This document shows positions 1-7,176 of a stretch of 10,745 nucleotides of DNA, piece after piece. How positions within the stretch are numbered: the stretch's first letter is position 1; every line of letters begins with the position of its first letter. This DNA comes from JALZAA01 sp046727755. Its GTDB lineage: Bacteria; Actinomycetota; Acidimicrobiia; IMCC26256; JACDBD01. The notes under the pieces are model-generated. The model worked only from the letters and a program-made list of their open reading frames with translations, did no database searches and had not been told where the DNA came from. Location: positions 1-10,745 of the forward strand of contig JBKPDG010000154.1 of assembly GCA_046727755.1 (NCBI GenBank), given 5' to 3'. Both the position numbers and the translations under genes were made by a program.

Positions 1-1
1 G

Positions 2-862
2 GAGAACCCCGACCTCTTCTGGGGCTTGCGCGGCGGGGGCGGCAACTTCGGCATCGTCACCTCGTTCGAGCTCCAGCTGCACCCGCTCGGCCCCACCGTG
101 CTGGCCGGACTCGTCGCGTGGCCGATGGACGATGCACTCCAGGTACTCCGGTTCCTCCGCGACTTCACCGCCGATGCGCCGGACGAGATCGGGCTCATGG
201 GCAACCTCCGCCTCGCCCCTCCGCTCCCGGTTGTGCCCGAGGAGCTCCACGGCAAGCCGATCGTCGGCCTCATACCCACGTACGCCGGTCCGGTGGAGGA
301 GGGTGAAGCCGCGTTCCGAGCCCTGCAAGAGCTCCCGACGCCGCCCGTCAACACATTCGTGCCGAAGCCGTACGTCACCCACCAGAAGATGCTCGACCCG
401 ACGGCGCCGCACGGTCGTCACTACTACTGGAAGTCGCACACTCTCGATCCCCTGACGGACGAGGTGATCGACGTCGTGGTCGAGCAAGCGGCGACGATCA
501 CGTCACCGCTCTCGACCGTCCCGCTGTTCACGCTCGGCGGCGCGGTCGCTCGAGTCCCGGAAGACGCCACTGCGTTTCCGAACCGTGACGCCGCGCACGA
601 CATCAACATCGTCTCGTCGTGGCTGCCCGACGATCCCGAGGCGGAGCGGCACATCGATTGGGTGCGGACGTTCTTCGCAGCGCTCGAGCCGTACAGCAAG
701 GGCGTCTACGTCAACTTCACGAACGAGGACAGCCCGGAGCGGGTGCAAACAGGCGCCTACAGCCCGGAGCAGTGGAAGCGCCTGGTGAGCCTCAAGGCGA
801 AGTACGACCCGACGAACTTCTTCCGGATGAACGCCAACATCCCGCCGAACGGCAGCGCGTAG
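2..862 (+). CDS. FAD-linked oxidase, berberine-bridge (BBE) type, 5'-truncated
   Basis: This is the C-terminal 286 residues of an FAD-dependent oxidoreductase; the reading frame is open to the left edge, so the true start lies outside. The first visible residues, NPDLFWGLRGGGGNFGIVTS, are the signature of the FAD-binding PCMH domain of oxygen-dependent BBE-like oxidases (6-hydroxy-D-nicotine oxidase, reticuline oxidase and sugar oxidase relatives). The last ~45 residues (YVNFTNEDSPERV...YDPTNFFRMNANIPP) are the BBE C-terminal domain, in which an Asn in the NxNIPP-like end is usual. The His and Cys that carry bicovalent FAD in many members would lie upstream, so covalent attachment cannot be judged. 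Such enzymes oxidise alcohols, amines or sugars and reduce O2 to peroxide; the substrate here is unknown. It is convergent with the acyl-CoA dehydrogenase, with 12 bases between the stop codons. Family assignment is firm, function is not. Confidence 0.9.
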   Translation, partial: ENPDLFWGLRGGGGNFGIVTSFELQLHPLGPTVLAGLVAWPMDDALQVLRFLRDFTADAPDEIGLMGNLRLAPPLPVVPEELHGKPIVGLIPTYAGPVEEGEAAFRALQELPTPPVNTFVPKPYVTHQKMLDPTAPHGRHYYWKSHTLDPLTDEVIDVVVEQAATITSPLSTVPLFTLGGAVARVPEDATAFPNRDAAHDINIVSSWLPDDPEAERHIDWVRTFFAALEPYSKGVYVNFTNEDSPERVQTGAYSPEQWKRLVSLKAKYDPTNFFRMNANIPPNGSA

Positions 863-874
863 CGCGAACGACGG

Positions 875-2020
875 CTACTCGCGCGGCAGACCCAGCACGC
901 GCTGGGCGATGATGTTCTTGTTCACCTGGGTGGTACCACCGGCGATCGTGTACGACCTCATCGCGACTCTGTCTCGGCCCCAGCGCCCGGTGTTGGCGTC
1001 CGGGCCGAGAACATCGCCCGCCACCTCACCGAGGTGCTGCTCGGCCTCGCTCCAGACGAGCTTGGCGATGCTCGACTCCGGTCCCATCTCGCGGCCGTGC
1101 AGCACGCCCGAGATGGCCCGCTGCGATACGAGCTTCAGCAGCTCCCCCTCGAGGTAGACGCGGGCCAGCTTCTGCCGCACGACGGGATCGTGCGCCACAC
1201 CGACGCGCTTTGCGGTCTCCAGCAGTTCGGCGATCTTCTTGCGCAGGCCCAGGTGAAGGTTGGCGACCGTTCCACGCTCGTACGCGAGCGTGGTCATCGC
1301 CACCCACCATCCTTCGTTCAGCGGTCCCAGCAGCGCATCACGCGGTACGCGCACGTCGGTGAAGAAGATCTCACTGAACTCCCGTTCACCGGCGATGGTC
1401 ACGAGCGGTCGCACCTCGATGCCGGGCAGATCCATGTCGACGAGCAGGCAGGAGATGCCCCGGTGCTTCGGCGCGTCGCGGTCTGTCCGCACCAGCAGCT
1501 CACACCGGTTCGCGAACGCACCGAGCGTGTTCCACGTCTTCTGCCCGTTGACGACGAAGGCGTCCCCATCGATCACGGCCGATGTCGACAGCGACGCCAG
1601 GTCAGAGCCGGCGTCGGGCTCGGAGAACCCCTGACACCAGATGTCGTCGCCCCGCAGCATGCGGGGGAGCAGTGCCCGCTTCTGGCCCTCGGTGCCGTGC
1701 TCCATGATCGCCGGCGCGATGTTCGACAAGCCGATGATGTTCACCGTGCCCGGGGCTCCGGCGCGGTGCATCTCCTCGGCGTACACGACCTGCTCCATGA
1801 GCGAGGCGCCCCGCCCGCCGTATTCGACGGGCCAGGCAATCGCCGCGTACCGGGCGTCGGCGAGCGTGCGGTTCCACGCCCGCAGTCGCTCGATCCGGTC
1901 GGGATCGTCGCCGACGGGATGCTGCGCCAGCTCCCGGAGATCGTCGCCGAGATGCTCCTCGAGCCAGGTACGGAACTCGGCGCGAAACGCCTCGGCCTCC
2001 GGGGGATACGTAAAGTCCAC
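875..2020 (-). CDS. Acyl-CoA dehydrogenase (FadE-like)
   Basis: This is a 381-residue flavoprotein of the acyl-CoA dehydrogenase family, which introduces an alpha,beta double bond into acyl-CoA and passes electrons to ETF. Full family length is present: an N-terminal helical domain, the FAD-binding beta-domain motif WCQGFSEPDAGSDLAS (128-143), and the C-terminal segment AGGTTQVNKNIIAQRVLGLP (360-379). The MCAD-type catalytic Glu just before GT is Gly here (G361). A Glu in YERG (E248) sits where isovaleryl-CoA dehydrogenase and several actinobacterial FadE enzymes keep their base, so the protein is probably active (inference). The start is GTG at 2020, with AGAGG six bases upstream (2027-2031). 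It is divergent from the peroxidase gene by 30 bases. The chain-length or branched/aromatic acyl substrate cannot be deduced. It may serve the same catabolic route as the acyl-CoA ligase at 7828, but they are not in one operon. Confidence 0.93.
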   Translation of the reverse strand: MDFTYPPEAEAFRAEFRTWLEEHLGDDLRELAQHPVGDDPDRIERLRAWNRTLADARYAAIAWPVEYGGRGASLMEQVVYAEEMHRAGAPGTVNIIGLSNIAPAIMEHGTEGQKRALLPRMLRGDDIWCQGFSEPDAGSDLASLSTSAVIDGDAFVVNGQKTWNTLGAFANRCELLVRTDRDAPKHRGISCLLVDMDLPGIEVRPLVTIAGEREFSEIFFTDVRVPRDALLGPLNEGWWVAMTTLAYERGTVANLHLGLRKKIAELLETAKRVGVAHDPVVRQKLARVYLEGELLKLVSQRAISGVLHGREMGPESSIAKLVWSEAEQHLGEVAGDVLGPDANTGRWGRDRVAMRSYTIAGGTTQVNKNIIAQRVLGLPRE

Positions 2021-2050
2021 GTCAGGCCTCTATCACAGAGGAGGGCGGCG
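2021..2050. promoter_or_regulatory. Divergent intergenic gap with mirrored ribosome-binding sites
   Basis: Only 30 bases separate the GTG of the acyl-CoA dehydrogenase from the ATG of the peroxidase. A perfect dyad CCTCT-ATCAC-AGAGG lies at 2027-2041. Read leftward, its left arm is the AGAGG Shine-Dalgarno of the dehydrogenase; read rightward, its right arm begins GAGGAGGG (2038-2045), the strong Shine-Dalgarno of the peroxidase, six bases before ATG. Promoters for both genes must therefore lie inside the neighbouring coding regions or overlap this gap. No convincing -10/-35 pair is seen. Confidence 0.45.
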
Positions 2051-2995
2051 ATGGGCATGGACGACCTGGCGCGGCAGGCGGTCGACGCCGTCTGCGCCAT
2101 CAGCGGCCACCACCCCGGGTTCCGTGCCGTGCACGCCAAGGGGACGCTGTGTGCGGCGACGTTCACGCCATCGGCGGACGCGGTGCGTCTGAGCCGGGCC
2201 CCGCACTTCGATGGCGGGCCCGTACGCGCTCACGTCCGGTTCTCGAACGGGAGCGGCGACCCGCACGCGCCCGACTACGAGCCCCGCGAAGGTCGCGGCA
2301 TGGCGACGAAGTTCTATCTGGAAGACGGAACGACCACCGACGTCGTCGGCATCACCCTTCCCGCCTTCTTCGTCAACTCGATCGACGGCTTCCTGGACTT
2401 CTGCCGCGCTCGTATGCCTGACCCCGCTACGGGCGAACCCGATCCGGCCGCGATCGGCGCGTTCCTCGAGCAGCACCCGGAGGCACTGACGGCCGGCGCC
2501 GCCGTCCTCGCCGCCACACCACCCGAGAGCTATCTCCGCTGCGCGTACAACTCGCTGCACGCCTACCGCTTCGTCGATGCCGACGGTGGGAGCCGGTGGG
2601 TCCGCTACCGGTGGGAGCCCGAGGCAGGCGAGGCCGACATCGCCACCGAAGATGCCGAAGCCCGCGGGCCCGATTACCTCCAGGAGGATCTCGCCACGCG
2701 CCTGGCGGAGAGTCCGGCCGGGTTCACGCTGACGGTGCAGATCGCCGAGGACGGCGACGACGTCGACGACCCCACCGTGCCGTGGCCCGACGACCGCGAG
2801 CGCGTCGCACTCGGCCGCCTCGAGATCAGCGGGCTCGCGCATGACCGCGAACAAGGTGATGACGTGCTCGTCTTCGATCCGACGCGCGTCACGGACGGCA
2901 TCGAGCTCTCGGACGACCCAATCCTCCACTTTCGTCCCCACGCGTACGCCGAATCGGTGCTCCGTCGCAGTGGCGTCGCGCGTGCCGAGATGTAG
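2051..2995 (+). CDS. Catalase-related (SrpA-like) heme peroxidase
   Basis: A 314-residue protein with a reduced catalase core. Visible landmarks are the distal His region FRAVHAKG (His28), HVRFSNGSGDPHAPDYEPREG-type core sequence around 61-81, GRGMATKFY (81-89, equivalent to RGFAVKFYT of catalases), FFVNSIDGF with Asn109, and the proximal heme-ligand motif R-x-x-x-Y in RPHAY (R295, Y299). Stand-alone proteins of about 300-350 residues with this pattern are catalase-like peroxidases: they use H2O2, often to oxidise organic substrates, with little catalase activity (family knowledge). There is no signal peptide, so it is probably cytoplasmic. The start is ATG 2051 because AGGAGG lies six bases upstream; the same frame is open much further upstream, but only as antisense of the dehydrogenase gene. 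The next gene starts 2 bases after its stop, so the two are probably co-transcribed. It may detoxify peroxide made by nearby flavin oxidases (inference). Confidence 0.88.
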   Translation: MGMDDLARQAVDAVCAISGHHPGFRAVHAKGTLCAATFTPSADAVRLSRAPHFDGGPVRAHVRFSNGSGDPHAPDYEPREGRGMATKFYLEDGTTTDVVGITLPAFFVNSIDGFLDFCRARMPDPATGEPDPAAIGAFLEQHPEALTAGAAVLAATPPESYLRCAYNSLHAYRFVDADGGSRWVRYRWEPEAGEADIATEDAEARGPDYLQEDLATRLAESPAGFTLTVQIAEDGDDVDDPTVPWPDDRERVALGRLEISGLAHDREQGDDVLVFDPTRVTDGIELSDDPILHFRPHAYAESVLRRSGVARAEM

Positions 2996-2997
2996 AT

Positions 2998-4272
2998 TTG
3001 CCGCGCGTGTTGCGCCGCCTCGTCACGATTGTTGTCGTTATTGGTTCGATAGGCATCGGCGCGCCGGCTGCGATCGCGGGCGGCGAGGCTCCACGGGAAG
3101 TGCGCATCGGTGCGCTCCTGTCGCTCACCGGCGACGGTGCGACACTTGGTAACACCAGCAAGGCCGCGCTCGAGATCGCCGCGCGACGCTGGAATGCCTC
3201 CGGCCAGGGCAAGCAGGTCAAGGTCCAGCTGGACATCGAGAACACGGATCTGAACCCCGAGCAAGCACAGGCGGCGCTCACACGCCTCGCCGATCGCGGC
3301 GTGCGTATCGTGATCGGTCCGCAGTCGAGCTCCGAGGTCGCCGCGATCTCCGATCAAGCCGGCGCGCGCGGCGTCATCCTCGTGTCGCAGGGCAGCACCG
3401 CGTCCTCACTCGCCCAACCCGACGACAGCGTTTTCCGGTTCGTGCCCACCGATCGCGTCGAAGGACGCGCGAGCGTGGATCTCATGCTCAGGAACGGCGC
3501 GGAGACGATTGTCCCGATGTGGCGTAACGACCGGGGAAACACGGGGCTCGCCGACTCGGTGCGGGCCGCCGCAACCGCGTCCGGCGCCACCGTCTCGCCA
3601 GGTGTGGTCTACGAGCCCGACACGGCCGATTTCACAACAGCGCTCAACGACGTCAGTGGGCAGCTGCAGAGCCTGATCGCCAAAGCGGGCGCGGACAAAG
3701 TCGCGGTGTACCTGGCCGGGTTCGAAGAGGTCGCGGACGTCCTGAGCACAGCGCGCACGGTCCCGGGTATCGACGGCGTCCGCTGGTACGGCGGCGACGG
3801 CTCGGCCCAGACGAAAGCACTCCTCGCCAGCGGACCCGCGACGTTCGCCACGATGGCAAAGGTGAGGGGTTACCCGAGCCCGCTGGTCGCCTTGCCCGCG
3901 GACCAGGCCAAAAAAGACGCGGAACTGCTCGGTCAGATCTCCAAGCGCGCCCAGGCGACGGCCGATGCGTTCACGCTCGCCGCCTACGACGCGTTCAGCG
4001 TCGCCGCCCGGACCCTCGCGGACGCAGCTGTCGACGCAGACGCTGAGACCCTCCGTGTCGCGTTCGCCGCGCACGCCGATGGCGCCAAGGGGGTTACCGG
4101 GACGATCCGGCTCGATGCCGCCGGCGACCGGGTATCGACGCCCTACATCTTCTGGTCCGTGTGTCAGCGGAAGGACGAAGACGCGCGCTGGCGCGACACG
4201 GGTCGATGGACGCCGGCGAGCGACCCGACTACGCCGGGGCGTGTCCAACCTAAGAGCTGCCCCAAGGAATAA
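2998..4272 (+). CDS. Secreted branched-chain-type ABC substrate-binding protein (LivJ/LivK-like)
   Basis: A 424-residue periplasmic-binding protein of the Leu/Ile/Val-binding (Peripla_BP_6) family. An Arg-rich n-region (MPRVLRRL), a hydrophobic stretch to about residue 22 and an AIA-G site (25-28) form a type I signal peptide; there is no lipobox Cys. The mature protein begins with the family motif VRIGALLSLTGDGATLG, followed by ALTRLADRGVRIVIGPQSS and ILVSQGSTASSLAQPDDSVF-like segments. The only two Cys, at 389 and 421 in an extended C-terminal tail, could form a disulfide. The start is taken as TTG 2998, two bases after the peroxidase stop; GTG 3007 or TTG 3010 would give a shorter n-region. 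No Shine-Dalgarno is visible, so translation may rely on reinitiation. The ligand is unknown: members bind amino acids, amides, urea or aromatic acids. LivF/LivG-type ATPases lie at 9486-10745, but no permease is adjacent. Confidence 0.88.
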   Translation: MPRVLRRLVTIVVVIGSIGIGAPAAIAGGEAPREVRIGALLSLTGDGATLGNTSKAALEIAARRWNASGQGKQVKVQLDIENTDLNPEQAQAALTRLADRGVRIVIGPQSSSEVAAISDQAGARGVILVSQGSTASSLAQPDDSVFRFVPTDRVEGRASVDLMLRNGAETIVPMWRNDRGNTGLADSVRAAATASGATVSPGVVYEPDTADFTTALNDVSGQLQSLIAKAGADKVAVYLAGFEEVADVLSTARTVPGIDGVRWYGGDGSAQTKALLASGPATFATMAKVRGYPSPLVALPADQAKKDAELLGQISKRAQATADAFTLAAYDAFSVAARTLADAAVDADAETLRVAFAAHADGAKGVTGTIRLDAAGDRVSTPYIFWSVCQRKDEDARWRDTGRWTPASDPTTPGRVQPKSCPKE

Positions 4273-4286
4273 CGGCCGAACGCCGG

Positions 4287-5180
4287 CTAGTGGTCCAAGC
4301 CGCCGCGCCGCAGCGCGCCCTCGACCTCGCGCTGGCGGGCGACGTTCTCCTCGTGCAGCTCCTCAGTGGTCTTCACGACGCCGCCGACCTTGAGCTCGCC
4401 CATGATGTGCACCTCGCCGAGGGTCTCGTGCATGTAATCGGGGCCGTCGCCGGTTGGGATGAACCACCCTGTCGGACACATCGTCAGCACCTCGACGAAC
4501 GAGAATCCCTCGCCGCGCAGCTGGGACTCGAATGCCTTGCGGAACATCTTCTTCGTCCGTGCCACCGCACCCGCGTTGTGCACGGAACCCCGTGCCACGT
4601 ACGCCGCGCCCTGCAGCCTCGCGATCAGATCGCCGATGAGGATGGGATAGCCGTGGTACTCGGCGTCTCGCCCGTCGAGCGAGTTCTTCGTGCGCTGTCC
4701 GAGCACGCTCGTCGCCGTCATGTGACCGCCGGTCTCGCCGAAGACGCCGTTGTTCAGCAGGATGCACGTGACCTTCTCGCCCCGCGCCGCCGTGTGCAGC
4801 ACCTCCTGCAGCCCCTCGTTCACCATGTCGCCGTCACCCTGGAGGGTGAACACGACGGCGTCCGGCCGCATCCGCTTCGCGCCCGTCGCGACCGAAGGCG
4901 CCCGCCCGTGCAACGCCTGTACGAGGTCGACGTCGACCGTGCTCGTGAACGCGGTGTAGCAGCCGATGCCGGCGACCATGATCGAGCGCTGCGTGACCTC
5001 GAGCTCCTGGAGCGCCTCGAGGTAGACGCGCAGCGCCAGCGGTTCGCCGCACCCCGGGCACATGTGGTGCTCCTGGGTGAGCAGCAGATCCGGCTTGAGG
5101 TCGGCGACCTTCTTGGCGTGATCGGGCGCAGCGCTCGTGTCGAGCACCGGACCGACAGGGCCGGTGGGCTCACCAGGCAT
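4287..5180 (-). CDS. 2-oxoacid:ferredoxin oxidoreductase, TPP-binding beta subunit (VorC/PorB-like)
   Basis: A 297-residue catalytic subunit that binds thiamine pyrophosphate and a [4Fe-4S] cluster and decarboxylates a 2-oxoacid to acyl-CoA, reducing ferredoxin. Seen directly: HHMCPGCGEPL (Cys41, Cys44), GIGC (Cys74) and VLTMCPTGW (Cys235), the four cluster ligands of the PorB family; HGRAPSVATGAKR (91-103); and the TPP/Mg motif GDGDMVNEG (115-123) ending in LLNNGVFGETGG (141-152). The pattern is closest to the beta subunit of four-subunit 2-ketoisovalerate oxidoreductases. Substrate identity (2-ketoisovalerate, pyruvate, arylpyruvate or other) is not provable from motifs. It is the last gene of the operon. 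The start is ATG 5180 with AAGGGAG (5187-5193) six bases upstream, immediately after the alpha-subunit stop, 12 bases apart. The C-terminus converges on the binding-protein gene with 14 bases between the stops. Confidence 0.92.
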   Translation of the reverse strand: MPGEPTGPVGPVLDTSAAPDHAKKVADLKPDLLLTQEHHMCPGCGEPLALRVYLEALQELEVTQRSIMVAGIGCYTAFTSTVDVDLVQALHGRAPSVATGAKRMRPDAVVFTLQGDGDMVNEGLQEVLHTAARGEKVTCILLNNGVFGETGGHMTATSVLGQRTKNSLDGRDAEYHGYPILIGDLIARLQGAAYVARGSVHNAGAVARTKKMFRKAFESQLRGEGFSFVEVLTMCPTGWFIPTGDGPDYMHETLGEVHIMGELKVGGVVKTTEELHEENVARQREVEGALRRGGLDH

Positions 5181-5192
5181 CGCAGACTCCCT

Positions 5193-6323
5193 TCACCCGC
5201 GCTCGTTCACCGGTAGGGGCGGGAGATCGGCGCCGGCGCCGCCGCGGTGGACGGCGAGGACGCGCTCCCGGATGATCTCGGCGTCGAGCAATGGTCCGAC
5301 GCCGAAGCCCGAGCCGTCGGTCGAGATGCCGCCGATTCCGACGATCGGCGCGCGCCCGAGCACGGCGAGACGCACATCTTCGATCATCTGACCCGCGCAC
5401 AGCTCGAACACGCCGACCGTCTTCGCGCCCGCGGTCGCGTCCGCCACCGCGCCGGACGGATATGGCCAGAGACTGACGGGCCGCACGAAGCCGACCCGTT
5501 CGCCCTCCGCGCGCAGCTGATTGACGACGTAGCGGACGAACTTGGCCGGCGTACCGAACGCGACCACGACCGTCTCGGCGTCTTCGCAGAACGCGCTTTC
5601 GACGCGTTGCTCCTCGCGCTCGATGTCGGCGTGCTTCGCCGTGATGGCGCGCAGGTGCCGCTCGATTCCGGGCGCGTCGTGGCCGTGCTTGCCGAGCCCG
5701 AGCGGGGTGACGAGCCGCGAGTCGCCCGTGCCGCCCGCGGACCCGTCGACGGCCCACGACTTCGACGGCACCCCGGGGAACTCGATCGGCTCGACCGACA
5801 CGGCTTCGTGCGTGTGGGCGAGCAGGTAGTCGCCGTACACGAGGACGGGGTTGCGCCACTTGTCGGCAAGGTGGAACGCCAGCTGCGTGAGCTCGACCGC
5901 CTCGGAGATGTCGAGCGGCGCCAGCACGATGTGCCTGTAGTCGCCGTGGCCGCCGCCCCGCGTCGCCTGGAAGTAGTCCTGCTGGCCGCGGGCCATGTTG
6001 AACACGACGAGCGGCAGCTCGGCCAGTGTGATCTCGCTGAACGACTCCTGCATGAGCGACAGCCCCTGCCCGGTCGAGCCGGTCGCGGCGCGTGCGCCGG
6101 TCGCCAGCGCGCCCCATGCCATGCCGACCGCCTCGAGCTCGCTCTCGGCGTTGATGCACACGCCGCCGACGTCAGGGAGCTTCTTCGCCAGGTGCTCGAG
6201 CAGCTCGGTGAACGGCGTCATCGGGTAGCCCGCGAAGAACCGACACCCGGCCGCGATCGCCGCCTCGGCCATGGCCTCCGAGCCCTCCATCAGCCGCCGA
6301 TCAGTGGTGGCGACCGTTGTCAC
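5193..6323 (-). CDS. 2-oxoacid:ferredoxin oxidoreductase, alpha subunit (VorB-like)
   Basis: A 376-residue alpha subunit, the partner of the beta subunit in forming the TPP site. Motifs: EGSEAMAEAAIAAGCRFFAG followed by YPMTPFTE (33-40), the family's YPITPxxE substrate/TPP loop; AESELEAVGMAWGALATGAR with Glu62 and neighbours (59-78); STGQGLSLMQES (83-94); and DYFQATRGGGHGDYR (116-130), highly typical of VorB. The C-terminal half (from about 215, VESAFCEDAETVVVAFGTPA onward) is the transketolase C-like domain with FVRPVSLWPYP. Between MARG and QQDYFQAT the glycine-rich stretch usually found in this family (GGP-rich, about a dozen residues) is absent. The start is GTG 6323, overlapping the ferredoxin stop as GTGA, with GAGGAG (6329-6334) five bases upstream. 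The 4-base overlap implies coupled translation. The substrate is undetermined. Confidence 0.92.
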   Translation of the reverse strand: MTTVATTDRRLMEGSEAMAEAAIAAGCRFFAGYPMTPFTELLEHLAKKLPDVGGVCINAESELEAVGMAWGALATGARAATGSTGQGLSLMQESFSEITLAELPLVVFNMARGQQDYFQATRGGGHGDYRHIVLAPLDISEAVELTQLAFHLADKWRNPVLVYGDYLLAHTHEAVSVEPIEFPGVPSKSWAVDGSAGGTGDSRLVTPLGLGKHGHDAPGIERHLRAITAKHADIEREEQRVESAFCEDAETVVVAFGTPAKFVRYVVNQLRAEGERVGFVRPVSLWPYPSGAVADATAGAKTVGVFELCAGQMIEDVRLAVLGRAPIVGIGGISTDGSGFGVGPLLDAEIIRERVLAVHRGGAGADLPPLPVNERG

Positions 6324-6598
6324 GACGGCTCCTCGGTGCTTGCCGCGACCTCCGTCATGACGGGCTCGTCGAAGCGGAACACCTCGAAGCAGAAGTCAGG
6401 GCACACCATGAGGCACGCGGCGCAGCCGGTGCAGCCGGGATGCAGCTGCGGATACCGGTAGCCGAGGTGGTTCACGTCGGCGTTCATGGACAGCACCCGC
6501 GGGGGACACGCGGTGATGCAGAGCTCGCAACCCTTGCACGTATCGACATCGATCGTGACCGTGCCGCGGCTCTTGATCGTGACGCCGTCGCCCGTCAT
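6320..6598 (-). CDS. 2[4Fe-4S] ferredoxin subunit of 2-oxoacid oxidoreductase (VorD/PorD-like)
   Basis: A 92-residue ferredoxin-like subunit that carries electrons from the TPP site to soluble ferredoxin. Two CxxCxxCxxxCP motifs are visible: CKGCELCITACP (Cys21, 24, 27, 31) and CTGCAACLMVCP (Cys56, 59, 62, 66), with an extra Cys70. The GTVTIDVDTCKGCELCI N-terminus and the GYRYPQLHPGCTGC linker are typical of the delta subunit. I chose ATG 6598 rather than the in-frame ATG 6622 because it overlaps the gamma-subunit stop as ATGA, matching the other junctions, and GGAGG (6609-6613) lies upstream of it, whereas no ribosome-binding site precedes 6622. The longer form would add MGAGGGAG. The gene sits between gamma and alpha, so the order is gamma-delta-alpha-beta. 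Confidence 0.92.
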   Translation of the reverse strand: MTGDGVTIKSRGTVTIDVDTCKGCELCITACPPRVLSMNADVNHLGYRYPQLHPGCTGCAACLMVCPDFCFEVFRFDEPVMTEVAASTEEPS

Positions 6599-7176
6599 GC
6601 CCGCGCCGCCTCCGGCTCCCATGCCGGGAACGCACGGTGGTCAGCGGCGTCGAAACCGGCGCGGATCGCAGTTTCGTTGGCCGCGATGTGCTGCTGCCGG
6701 TACGGCGGGATCGACTGCCGCATCGCCTCGATCGTGGCGTCGAGACCGACGAGGCCGGTGATCCCGACGTACGCGCCGACCATCACCATCGAGCCGCCGA
6801 GCTCGTTGCCCAGCTCTGTCGCGATGTCGGTGGCGCGAAATCGAACGACCCGGTAGCGCTCCTCGTCGAGCGGCGTCTCGAACGTGGCGTTGTTGACCAG
6901 GACGAGTCCACCAGAGCGCACCTTCGGCTCGACCGGCGCCCAGAACTTGTCGTGCATGGCCACGGCCGACCACGTGTGCGAAACGAGCGGCGGCGCCTGG
7001 AGGGGCGCGTCACCGACGACGACCGTGCCGTCGGTGTTCATCCCGCGCATCGCGCCGCCGTATACCCCGAACAGCATCACGTGGCGGCCTTCGAGCGTGG
7101 CGCCGCGCGCGACAACCTGGGCGGCGAGCTGCACTCCTTGCCCGCCCATGCCGGTGATCAGGAGCTCACGTTCCAC
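6595..7176 (-). CDS. 2-oxoacid:ferredoxin oxidoreductase, gamma subunit (VorA/PorG-like)
   Basis: A 193-residue protein of the pyruvate ferredoxin/flavodoxin oxidoreductase gamma (POR) domain family, the subunit that contributes to CoA binding and complex assembly. The hallmark GMGGQGVQLAAQVVARGA begins at residue 9; FGVYGGAMRGMNTDGTVVVG (36-55) matches the family's YGxxxRGG region, and GNELGGSMVMVGAYVGI (123-139) its conserved C-terminal strand-turn. The length is normal. The start is GTG 7176, with GGGAGGG (7181-7187) four bases upstream; it lies inside the last codons of the TetR gene, an 11-base overlap. It ends in an ATGA overlap with the ferredoxin subunit. Along with the three downstream genes it completes a four-subunit enzyme, so no separate fused oxidoreductase is needed. 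Confidence 0.92.
   Translation of the reverse strand: MERELLITGMGGQGVQLAAQVVARGATLEGRHVMLFGVYGGAMRGMNTDGTVVVGDAPLQAPPLVSHTWSAVAMHDKFWAPVEPKVRSGGLVLVNNATFETPLDEERYRVVRFRATDIATELGNELGGSMVMVGAYVGITGLVGLDATIEAMRQSIPPYRQQHIAANETAIRAGFDAADHRAFPAWEPEAARA

Noticed and set aside
1034..2050. Long plus-strand open frame continuous with the peroxidase frame, which would extend that protein to over 600 residues
   Set aside because: It is antisense to the well-supported acyl-CoA dehydrogenase, its translation has low-complexity Arg/Pro/Ala/His composition with no domain, and a strong ribosome-binding site marks ATG 2051 as the real start.
4273..4286. Possible terminator between the binding-protein and beta-subunit stop codons
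   Set aside because: The 14-base gap contains short GC-rich self-complementary tetramers but no stem of useful length and no T-tract on either strand. Pairing at this level is expected by chance in such DNA.
5247..6461. 404-codon plus-strand open frame opposite the alpha and ferredoxin subunit genes
   Set aside because: It is the shadow of two confidently identified genes, has no motif, and crosses their GTGA junction without any plausible start signal.
6599..6622. Earlier ATG (6622) as start of the ferredoxin subunit
   Set aside because: It would add a Gly/Ala-rich MGAGGGAG leader, lacks an upstream ribosome-binding site, and would replace the neat ATGA stop-start overlap that matches the other junctions of the operon.
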